Shown: positions 51,001 through 62,500 of the stretch, in pieces | How positions within the stretch are numbered: position 1 is the stretch's first letter | How the letters are laid out: each line of letters begins with the position of its first letter | DNA from: Aulostomus chinensis | Taxonomy: Eukaryota > Chordata > Actinopteri > Syngnathiformes > Aulostomidae | Length of the DNA stretch: 64,000 nucleotides | Reading direction: 5' to 3' | NCBI GenBank assembly: GCA_037954235.1 | Contig: JBBMOA010000001.1 | Coordinates: forward strand, 16,097,980-16,161,979 | Program-made: the position numbers and the translations under genes | The notes under the pieces: generated by a model | Databases searched by the model: none | Told to the model about the DNA's origin: nothing | What the model saw: the letters and a program-made list of their open reading frames with translations, nothing else

Positions 51001-53183
51001 TAACAGTAATGGAGTGAAACTTTCGAATAACCTCAAAGTGATGCTGACAGTCACGTACTAAGAGTTGCTAATGAACTCAATTCAATGCTACAGTGATGTC
51101 GTGAGAATTGATCATTAACTCAAAATGATGCTAACAGTAATGTAGTGATAGTTGCTAATAAACTCAAAGTGATGCTGACAGTCATGTAGTAAGAGTTGCT
51201 ACGAACCTCAAAATAATGCGACAGTAATGTAGTAAAAGTTGCGACAAACCTCAAAATATTGCGACAGTGATGTCAGAAGAATTGCTAATGATCTCAAAAT
51301 GATGCGACAGTGATTTAGTAAGAATTGCTAATGATCTCAAAATGATGCTAACTTTAATGGAGTGAAAGTTTCGAATAACCTCAAAGTGATGCTGACAGTC
51401 ATTTAGTAAGAGTTGCTACGAACCTCAAAATAATGCGACAGTAATGTAGTAAAAGGTGCTACAAACCTCAAAATAATGCGACAATCATGTATTTAAGTTG
51501 CTACGAACCTCAAAATATTGCGACAGTGATGTCGGAAGAATTGCTAATGAACTCAAGATGATGCTAACAGTAATGTAGCGATAGTTGCTAAGAAACTCAG
51601 TGATGCTTAAAGTAATGTAGTAAGAGTTTCCAATAACCTCAAAGTGATGCTGACAGTCATGTAGCAAGAGTTGCTACGAACCTCAAAATAATGCGACAGT
51701 GATGTCGGAAGAATTGCTAATGATCTCAAAATGATGCGACAGTGATGTAGTAAGAATCGCTAATGAACTCAAAATGATGCTAACAGTAATGGAGTGAAAC
51801 TTTCGAATAACCTCAAAGTGATGCTGACAGTCACGTACTAATAGTTGCTAATGAACTCAATTCAATGCTACAGTGATGTCGTGAGAATTGCTCATTAACT
51901 CAAAATGATGCTAACAGTTATGTAGTGATAATTGCTAATAAACTCAAAGTGATGCTGACAGTCATGTAGTAAGAGTTGCTACGAACCTCAAAATAATGCG
52001 ACAGTAATGTAGTAAAAGTTGCGACAAACCTCAAAATATTGCGACAGTGATGTCAGAAGAATTGCTAATGATCTCAAAATGATGCGACAGTGATTTAGTA
52101 AGAATTGCTAATGATCTCAAAATGATGCTAACTTTAATGGAGTGAAAGTTTCGAATAACCTCAAAGTGATGCTGACAGTCATTTAGTAAGAGTTAATACG
52201 AACCTCAAAATATTGCGACAGTGATGTCGGAAGAATTGCGAATGATCTCAAAATGATGCGACAGTGATGTAGTAAGAATTGCTAATGAACTCAAAAGGGT
52301 GCTAACAGTAATGGAGTGAAAGTTTCGAATAACCTCAAAGTGATGCTGACAGTCATTTAGTAAGAGTTGCTACGAACCTAAAAAATAATGCCACAGTGAT
52401 GTCAGAAGAGTTGCTAATGATCTCAAAATGATGCTACAGGGATTTAGTAAGAATTGCTAATGATCTAAAAATTATGCTACAGTGATTTAGTAAGAATTGC
52501 TAATGAACTCAAAATGATGCTAACATTAATGGAGTGAAAGTTTCGAATAACCTCAAAGTGATGCTGACAGACATGTAGTAAGAGTTAATACGAACCTCAA
52601 AATATTGCGACAGTGATGTCGGAAGAATTGCTAATGATCTCAAAATGATGCGACAGTGATGTCGTAAGAATTGCTAATGAACTCAAAATGATGCTAACAG
52701 TAATGGAGTGAACGTTTCAAATAACCTCAAAGTGATGCTGACAGTCATGTAGTAAGAGTTGCAACGAACCTCAAAATAATGCGACAGTAATGTAGTAAAA
52801 GTTGCTACGAACCTCAAAATATTTCGACAGTGAGGTCGGAGGAATTTTTAATGACCTCAAGATGATGCTAACAGTAATGTAGTGACAGTTGCTAATCAAC
52901 TCAGTGATGCTTACAGTAATGTAGTAAGTGTTTCGAACAACCTCAAAGTGATGCTGACAGTCATGTAGTAAGAGTTGCTATGAACCTCAAAATAATGCTA
53001 CAGTGATGTAGTAAGAGTTGCTACGAACCTCAAAATAATGCGACAGTGATGTCAGAAGAATTGCTAATGATCTCAAAATGATGCGACAGTGATTTAGTCA
53101 GAATTGCTAATGAACTCAAAATTATGCTAACATTCATGGAGTGAAAGTTTCGAATAACCTCAAAGTGATGCTGACAGTCATGT
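48066..53183. repeat. Near-identical 2559-bp tandem duplication (59 monomers)
   Basis: About 48066-50624 is followed directly by its copy at 50625-53183. GACAATCATGTATTTAAG lies at 48141 and 48921 in the first copy and at 50700 and 51480 in the second. Only a few differences were seen by eye, such as AAAAGGTGC at about 51452 against AAAAGTTGC at 48893, and CTAATAGTTG near 51838 against CTAAGAGTTG near 49279. This is the longest and cleanest tandem duplication in the window and looks recent. An assembly duplication should be excluded. Confidence 0.9.
48070..49633. repeat. 780-bp tandem duplication nested in the 2559-bp unit
   Basis: About 48070-48849 is repeated at 48850-49633, a spacing of 780 bp (18 monomers, two 9-mer lengths). 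The sub-copies differ, for example GAAGTAAGAGGTTCG near 48277 against GTAGTAAGAGTTTCC near 49057. The same nested pair is present in the second 2559-bp copy at about 50629-52190, with the same differences, so the 780-bp event came first. Confidence 0.88.
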
Positions 53184-56100
53184 AGTAAGAGTTAATACGA
53201 ACCTCAAAATATTGCGACAGTGATGTCGGAAGAATTGCTAATGAACTCAAAATGATGCTAACAGTAATGTAGTGATAGTTGCTAATCAACTCAGTGATAC
53301 TTACAGTAATGTACTAAGTGTTTCGAACAACCTCAAAGTGATGCTGACAGTCATGCAGTCAGAGTTTCTACGAACCTCAAAATAATGCGCAAGTGATGTC
53401 GGAAGAATTGCTAATGATCTCAAAATGAAGCGACAGTGATGTCGTAAGAACTGCTAATGAACTCAAAATGATGCTAACAGTAATGGAGTGAACGTTTCAA
53501 ATAACCTCAACCTCATGTAGTAAGAGTTTCTACGAACCTCAAAATAATGCAACAGTGATGTCGGAAGAATTGCTAATGATCTCAAAATGATGCGACAGTG
53601 ATGTAGTAAGAATTGCTAATGAACTCAAAATGATGCTAACAGTAATGGAGTGAAAGTTTCGAATAACCTCAAAGTGATGCTGACAGTCATGTAGTAAGTG
53701 TTGCTACGAACCTCAAAATATTGCAAAAGTGATGTCGGAAGAATTCCTAATGAACTCAAAATGATGCTAACAGTAATGTAGTGACAGTTGCTAATCAACT
53801 CAGTGATGCTTACAGTAATGTAGTAAGTGTTTCGAACAACCTCAAAGTGATGCTGACAGTCATGTAGTAAGAGTTGCTAATGAACTCAATTCAATGCTAC
53901 AGTGATGTCGTGAGAATTGCTCATTAACTCAAAATGATGCTAACAGTAATGTCGTGATAGTTGCTAATAAACTCAAAGTGATGCTGACAGTCATGTAGTA
54001 AGAGTTGCTACGAACCTCAAAATAATGCGACAGTAATGTAGTAAAAGTTGCGACAAACCTCAAAATATTGCGACAGTGATGTCAGAAGAATTGCTAATGA
54101 ACTCAAAATGATGCTAACTTTAATGGAGCGAAAGTTTCGAATAACCTCAAAGTGATGCTGACAGTCATTTAGTAAGAGTTAATACGAACATCAAAATATT
54201 GCGACAGTGATGTCGGAAGAATTGCTAATGATCTCAAAATGATGCGACAGTGATGTAGTAAGAATTGCTAATGAACTCAAAAGGGTGCGAACAGTAATGG
54301 AGTGAAAGTTTCGAATAACCTCAAAGTGATGCTGACAGTCATGTGGTTTGAGTTGCGAGTGAATAAAAAATGATGCTGACAGTGATGTCGTAAGAATTGC
54401 TATTGAACTCAAAACGATGCTAACAGTAATGTAGTGATAGTTGGTAATCAACTCAGTGATGCTTACAGTAATGTAGTAAGTGTTTCGAATAACCTCAAAG
54501 TGACGCTGACAGTCATGTAGTAAGAGTTGCTATGAATCTCAAAATAATGCGACAGTGATGTCAGAAGAATTGCAAAAGATCTCAAAATGATGCGACAGTG
54601 ATTTAGTAAGAATTGCTAATGAACTCAAAATGATGCTAACAGTAATGGAGTGAACATTTCGAACAACCTCAAAGTGATGCTGACAGTCATGTAGTAAGAG
54701 TTGCTACGAACCTAAAAAATAATGCGACAGTGATGTCAGAAGAATTGCTAATGATCTCAAAATGATGCTACAGTGATTTAGTAAGATTTGCTAATGATCT
54801 AAAAATTATGCTACAGTGATTTCGTAAGAATTGCTAATGAACTCAAAATGATGCGAACAGTAATGTAGTGATAGTTGCTAATCAACTCAGTGATGCTTAC
54901 AGTAATGTACTAAGTGTTTCGAACAACCTCAAAGTGATGCTGACAGTCATGCAGTAAGAGTTGCTACGAACCTCAAAATAATGCGACAGTGATGTCAGAA
55001 GAATTGCTAAAGATCTCAAAATGATGCGACAGTGATTTCGTAAGAATTGCTAATGATCTCAAAATTATGCTACAGTGACTTAGTAAGAATTGCTACTGAA
55101 CTCAAAATGATGCTAAAATTAATGGAGTGAAAGTTTCGAACAACCTCAAAGTGATACTGACAGTCATGTAGTAAGAGTTAATACGAACCTCAAAATATTG
55201 CGACAGTGATGTCGGAAGAATTGCTAAAGATCTCAAAATGATGCGACAGTGATTAAGTAAGAATTGCTTATGATCTCAAAATGATGCTAACAGTAATGGA
55301 GTGAACATTTCGAACAACCTCAAAGTGATGCTGACAGTCATGTAGTAAGAGTTGCTACGAACCTAAAAAAATAATGCGACAGTGATGTAGTAAGAATTGC
55401 TAATGATCTAAAAATGATGCGACAGTTATGTAGTAAGAATTGCTAATGAACTCAAAATGATGCGTACAGTAATGGAGTGAACGTTTCAAATAACCTCAAA
55501 GTAATGCTGACAGTCATGTAGTAAGAGTTGCAACGAACCTCAAAATAATGCGACAGTAATGTAGTAAAAGTTGCTACGAACCTCAAAATATTTCGACAGT
55601 GAGGTCGGAGGAATTTTTAATGAACTCAAGATGATGCTAACAGTAATGTAGTGATAGTTGCTAATCAACTCAGTGATGCTTACAGTAATGTAGTAAGTGT
55701 TTCGAACAACCTCAAAGTGATGCTGACAGTCATGTAGTAAGAGTTGCTATGAACCTCAAAATAATGCTACAGTGATGTAGTAAGAGTTGCTACAAACCTC
55801 AAAATAATGCGACAGTGATGTCAGAAGAATTGCTAATGATCTCAAAATGATGCGACAGTGATTTAGTCAGAATTGCTAATGAACTCAAAATTATGCTAAC
55901 ATTCATGGAGTGAAAGTTTCGAATAACCTCAAAGTGATGCTGACAGTCATGAAGTAAGAGTTAATACGAACCTCAAAATATTGCGACAGTGATGTCGGAA
56001 GAATTGCTAATGAACTCAAAATGATGCTAACAGTAATGTAGTGATAGTTGCTAATCAACTCAGTGATACTTACAGTAATGTACTAAGTGTTTCGAACAAC

Positions 56101-56329
56101 CTCAAAGTGATGCTGACAGTCATGCAGTAAGAGTTTCTACGAACCTCAAAATAATGCGACAGTGATGTCGGAAGAATTGCTAATGATCTCAAAATGAAGC
56201 GACAGTGATGTCGTAAGAACTGCTAATGAACTCAAAATGATGCTCACAGTAATGGAGTGAACGTTTCAAATAACCTCAACCTCATGTAGTAAGAGTTTCT
56301 ACGAACCTCAAAATAATGCAACAGTGATG
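52690..56329. repeat. Duplication pair, offset 2769 bp (64 monomers)
   Basis: About 52690-53560 matches 55459-56329. Anchors are GTGAGGTCGGAGG (GAGGT at 52832 and 55601), CTCAGTGATACTTACAG (GATAC at 53296 and 56065) and AACCTCAACCTCATG (CCTCATG at 53511 and 56280). Confidence 0.85.
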
Positions 56330-56502
56330 TCGGAAGAATTGGTAATGATCTCAAAATGATGCTACAGTGATTTAGTAAGAATTTCTTATGATCTCAAAAT
56401 GATGCCACAGTGATTTAGTAAGAATTGCTAATGAACTCAAAATGATGCTAACATTAATGGAGTGAAAGTTTAGAATAACCTCAAAGTGATGCTGACAGAC
56501 AT

Positions 56503-59500
56503 GTAGTAAGAGTTAATACGAACCTCAAAATATTGCGACAGTGATGTCGGAAGAATTGCTAATGATCTCAAAATGATGCGACAGTGATGTAGTAAGAATT
56601 GCTAATGAACTCAAAAGGGTGCTAACAGTAATGGAGTGAAAGTTTCGAACAACCTCAAAGTGATACTGACAGTCATTTAGTAAGAGTTGCTACGAACCTT
56701 TAAATAATGCAACAGTCATGTAGTAAGAGTTGCTACGAACCTAAAAAATAATGCGACAGTGCTGTCAGAAGAGTTGCTAATGATCTCAAAATGATGCTAC
56801 AGTGATTTAGTAAGAATTGCTAATGATCTCAAAATGATGCTACAGTGATGTCGTAAGAATTGCTAATGAACTCAAAATGATGCTAACATTAATGGAGTGA
56901 AAGTTTCGAATAACCTCAAAGTGATGCTGACAGACATGTAGTTAGAGTTAATACGAACCTCAAAATATTTCGACAGTGATGTCGTAAGAATTGCTAATGA
57001 ACTCAAAATGATGCTAACAGTAATGGAGTGAACGTTTCAAATAACCTCAAAGTGATATTGACAGTCATGTAGTAAGAGTTTCTACGAACCTCAAAATAAT
57101 GCAACAGTGATGTCGGAAGAATTGCTAATGATCTCAAAATGATGCGACAGTTATGTAGTAAGAATTGCTAATGAACTCAAAATGATGCGTACAGTAATGG
57201 AGTGAACGTTTCAAATAACCTCAAAGTGATGCTGACAGTCATGTAGTAAGAGTTGCAACGAACCTCAAAATAATGCGACAGTAATGTAGTAAAAGTTGCT
57301 ACGAACCTCAAAATATTTCGACAGTGAGGTCGGAGGAATTTTTGATGAACTCAAGATGATGCAAACAGTAATGTAGTGATAGTTGCTAATCAACTCAGTG
57401 ATGCTTACAGTAATGTAGTAAGTGTTTCGAACAACCTCAAAGTGATGCTGACAGTCATGTAGTAAGAGTTGCTATGAACCTCAAAATAATGCTACAGTGA
57501 TGTAGTAAGAGTTGCTACGAACCTCAAAATAATGCAACAGTGATGTCAGAAGAATTGCTAATGATCTCAAAATGATGCGACAGTGATTTAGTAAGAATTG
57601 CTAATGAACTCAAAATTATGCTAACATTCATGGAGTGAAAGTTTCGAATAACCTCAAAGTGATGCTGACAGTCATGTAGTAAGAGTTAATACGAACCTCA
57701 AAATATTGCGACAGTGATGTCGGAAGAATTGCTAATGAACTCAAAATGATGCTAACAGTAATGTAGTGATAGTTGCTAATCAACTCAGTGATGCTTACAG
57801 TAATGTACTAAGTGTTTCGCACAACCTCAAAGTGATGCTGAAAGTCATGCAGTAAGAGTTTCTACGAACCTCAAAATAATGCGACAGTGATGTCGTAAGA
57901 ATTGCTAATGATCTCAAAATGAAGCGACAGTGATGTCGTAAGAATTGCTAATGAACTCAAAATGATGCTAACAGTAATGGAGTGAACGTTTCAAATAACC
58001 TCAACCTCATGTAGTTAGAGTTTCTACGAACCTCAAAATAATGCAACAGTGATGTCGGAAGAATTGCAAATGATCTCAAAATGATGCGACAGTGATTTAG
58101 TAAGAATTGCTAATGAACTCAAAATGATCCTTACAGTGATGGAGTGAAAGTTTCGAATAACCTCAAAGTGATGCTGACAGTCATGTAGTAAGAGTTTCTA
58201 CGAACCTCAAAATAATGCGACAGTGATGTCGGAAGAATTGCTAATGAACTCAAAATGATGCTAACAGTAATGGAGTGAAAGTTTCGAATAACCTCAAAGT
58301 GATGCTGACGGTCATGTAGTAAGAGTTGCTATGAACCTCAAAATAATGCGACAGTAATGTAGAAAAAGTTGCTACGAACCTCAAAATATTGCGACAGTGA
58401 TGTCAGATGAATTGCTAAAGATCTCAAAATGATGCTAACAGTAATGGAGTGAACGTTTCGAACAACCTCAAAGTGATGCTGACAGTAATGTAGTAATAGT
58501 TGCTACGAACCTCAAAAAAATGCGACAGTGATGTCAGAAGAATAGCTAATGATCTCAAAATCATGCGACAGTGATGTCGTAAGAATTGCCAATGAACTCA
58601 AGATGATGCTAACAGTAATGTAGTGATAGTTGCTAATAAACTCAGTGATGCTTACAGTAATGTAGTAAGAGTTTCGAACAACCTCAAAGTGATGCTGACA
58701 GTCATGTAGTGTTTCGAACAACTTCAAAGTGATGCTGACAGTCATGTAATAAGAGTTTCGAACAACCTCAAAGTGATGCTAACAGTAATGTAGTGATAGT
58801 TGCTAATAAACTCAAAGTGATGATGACAGTAATGTAGTAAGAGTTGCTACGAACCATAAAATAATGCAACAATAATGTAGTAAGAGTTCCTACGAACCTC
58901 AAAATGATGCGACAGTGATGTCGGAAGAATCGCTAATGATCTCAAAATGATGCGACAGTGATGTCGTAAGAATTGCTAATAAACTCAAAGTGATGCTGAC
59001 AGTCATGTAGTGAGAGTTGCTTCTAACCTCAAAATGATGCTAAAAGTAATGCAGTGATAGTTGCTAATGAACTCAAAGTGATGCTGACAGTAATGTAGTA
59101 AGAGTTGCTTCGAACCTCAAAATAATGCGACAGTGATGTAGTAAGAATTGCTAATGATCTCAAAATGATGCGACAGTGATGTAGTAAGAATTGCTAATGA
59201 ACTCAAAATGATGCTAACAGTAATGGAGTGAAAGTTTCGAATAACCTCAAAGTGATGTTGACAGTCATGTACTAAGAGTTGCTACGAACCTCAAAATAAT
59301 GCGACAGTAATGTCGTAAAAGTTGCTACGAACCTCAAAATATTGCGACAGTGATGTCGGAAGAATTGCTAATGAACTCAAAATGATGCTAACAGTAATGT
59401 AGTGATAGTTGCTAATCAACTCAGTGATGCTTACAGTAATGTAGTAAGTGTTTCGAATAACCTCAAAGTGATGCTGACAGTCTTGTACTAAGAGTTGCTA

Positions 59501-62500
59501 CGAACCTCAAAATGATGCGACAGTGATGTCGGAAGAATTGCGAATGATCTCAAACTGATGCGACAGTGATGTAGTAAGAATTGCTAATGAACTCAAAATG
59601 ATGCTAACAGTAATGGCGTGAAAGTTTCGAAAAACCTCAAAGTGATGCTGACAGTCATGTACTAAGAGTTGGTACGAACCTCAAAAAAATGCGACAGTAA
59701 TGTAGTAAAAGTTGCTACGAACCTCAAAATATTGCGACAGTGATGTCGGAAGAATCGCTCACGAACTCAAGATGATGCTAACCGTAATGTAGTGAAAGTT
59801 GCTAAGAAACTCAGTGATGCTTAGAGTAATGTAGTAAGAGTTTCGAACAACCTCAAAGTGATGCTGACAGTGATTTAGTAAGACTTGCTAATGAACTCAA
59901 TTCAATGCTGCAGTGATGTCGTGAGAATTGCTCATGAACTCAAAATGATGCTAACAGTAATGTAGGGATAGTTGCTAATAAACTCAAAGTGATGCTGACA
60001 GTCATGTAGTGAGAGTTGCTTCTAACCTCAAAATGATGCTAAAAGTAATGCAGTGATAGTTGCTAATGAACTCAAAGTGATGCTGACAGTAATGTAGTAA
60101 GAGTTGCTTCGAACCTCAAAATAATGCGACAGTAATGTCAAAAGAATTGTTCATGATCTCAAACTGATGCAACAGTGATGTAGTAAGAATTGCTAATGAA
60201 CTCAAAATGATGCTAACAGTAATGGAGTGAAAGTTTCGAATAACCTCAAAGTGATGCTGACAGTCATGTAGTAAGTGTTGCTACGAACCTCAAAATATTG
60301 CAAAAGTGATGTCGTAAGAATTGCTAATGAACTTAAAATGATGCTAACAGTAATGCAGTGATAGTAGCTAAGAAACTCAGTGATGCTTACAGTAATGTAG
60401 TAAGAGTTTCGAACAACCTCAAAGTCATGCTGACAGTCATTTAGTAAGAGTTGCTAATGAACTCAATTTAATGCTACGGTGATGTCGTGAGAATTGCTCA
60501 ACAACGCAAAATGATGCGAACAGTAATGTAGTGATAGTTGCTAATAAACTCAAAGTGATGCTGACAGTAATGTAGTAAGAGTTGCTACGAACCTCAAAAT
60601 AATGCGACAGTAATATTACGACAGTGATGTCGGAAGAATTGCTAATGAACTTAAAATGATGCTAACAGTAATGTAGTGATAGTTGCTTATCAACTCAGTG
60701 ATGCTTGCAGTAATGTAGTAAGTGTTTCGAATAACCTCAAAGTGATGCTGACAGTCATGTAGCAAGAGCTGCTACGAACCTCAAAATAATGCGACAGTGA
60801 TGTAGTAAGAATCGCTAATGAACTCAAAATGATGCTAAATGTAATGGAGCGAAACTTTCGAATAACCTCAAAGTGATGCTGACAGTCATGTACTAAGAGT
60901 TGCTACGAACCTCAAAATAATGCGACAGTAATGTAGTAAAAGTTGCTACGAACCTCAAAATATTGCGACAGTGATGTAGGAAGAATTCCTAATGAACTCA
61001 AAATGATGCTAACAGTAATGTAGTGATAGTTGCTAATCAACTCAGTGATGCTTACAGTAATGTAGTAAGTGTTTCGAATAACCTCAGTGATGCTGACAGT
61101 CATGTACTAAGAGCTGCTACGAACCTTAAAATAATGCGACAGTAATGTAGTAAGAGTTGCTACGAACCTTAAAATATTGCGACAGTGATGTCGGAAGAAT
61201 TGCTAATAATCTCAAACTGATGCGACAGTGATGTAGTAAGAATTGCTAATGAACTCAAAATGATGCTAAAAGTAATGGAGTGAAACTTTGAATAACCTCA
61301 AAGTGATGCTGACAGTCATGTACGAAGAGTTGCTACGAACCTCAAAATAATGCGACAGTAATATTGCGACAGTGATGTCGGAAGAATTGCTAATGAACTT
61401 AAAATGATGCTAACAGTAATGTAGTGATAGTTGCTTATCAACTCAGTGATGCTTGCAGTAATGTAGTAAGTGTTTCGAATAACCTCAAAGTGATGCTGAC
61501 AGACATGTAGCAAGAGTTGCTACGAACCTCAAAATAATGCGACAGTGATGTAGTAAGAATCGCTAATGAACTCAAAATGATGCTAAATGTAATGGAGTGA
61601 AACTTTCGAATAACCTCAAAGTGATGCTGAAAGTCATGTCGTAAGTGTTGCTACAAACCTCAAAATAATGCGACAGTCATGTACTTAAGTTAGTACGAAC
61701 CTCAAAATAATGCGACAGTCATGTCAGAAGAATTGGTAATGATCTCAAAATGATTCGAACAGTAATGGAGTGAACGTTTTGAATAACCTCAAAGTGATGC
61801 TGACAGTCATGTACTAAGAGTTGCTACGAACCTCAAAATAATGCGACAGTAATGTAGTAAAAGTTGCTACGAACCTCAAAATATTGCGACAGTGATGTCG
61901 GAAGAATTGCTAATGAACTTAAAATGATGCTACAGTGATGTCAGAAGAATTGGTAATGATCTCAAAAAGATGCTAACAGTAATGGAGTGATAGTTGCTAA
62001 TCAAGTCAGTGATGCTTACAGTAATGTAGTAAGTGTTTCGAATAACCTCAAAGTGATGCTGACAGTCATGTAGTAAGAGTTAATACGAACCTCAAAATGT
62101 TGCGACAGTGATGTCGGAAGAATTGCTAATGATCTCAAAATGATGCGACAGTGATGTAGTAAGAATTGCTAATGAACTCAAAAGGGTGCTAACAGTAATG
62201 GAGTGAAAGTTTCGAACAACCTCAAAGTGATACTGACAGTCATTTAGTAAGAGTTGCTACGAACCTTTAAATAATGCAACAGTCATGTAGTAAGAGTTGC
62301 TACGAACCTAAAAAATAATGCGACAGTGCTGTCAGAAGAGTTGCTAATGATCTCAAAATGATGCTACAGTGATTTAGTAAGAATTGCTAATGATCTCAAA
62401 ATGATGCTACAGTGATGTCGTAAGAATTGCTAATGAACTCAAAATGATGCTAACATTAATGGAGTGAAAGTTTCGAATAACCTCAAAGTGATGCTGACAG

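Noticed and set aside
48066..53183. Treating the 2559-bp pair as certain biological duplication
   Set aside because: The copies are so alike that an assembly error remains possible; it is reported as a duplication with that caveat rather than as proven.
2984..61513. About forty minus-strand open frames of 60-116 codons inside the array
   Set aside because: They coincide with satellite units, start and stop at variant positions, show only repetitive hydrophobic text and no domain, and differ between copies at all codon positions. They are best explained by stop-poor repeat sequence.
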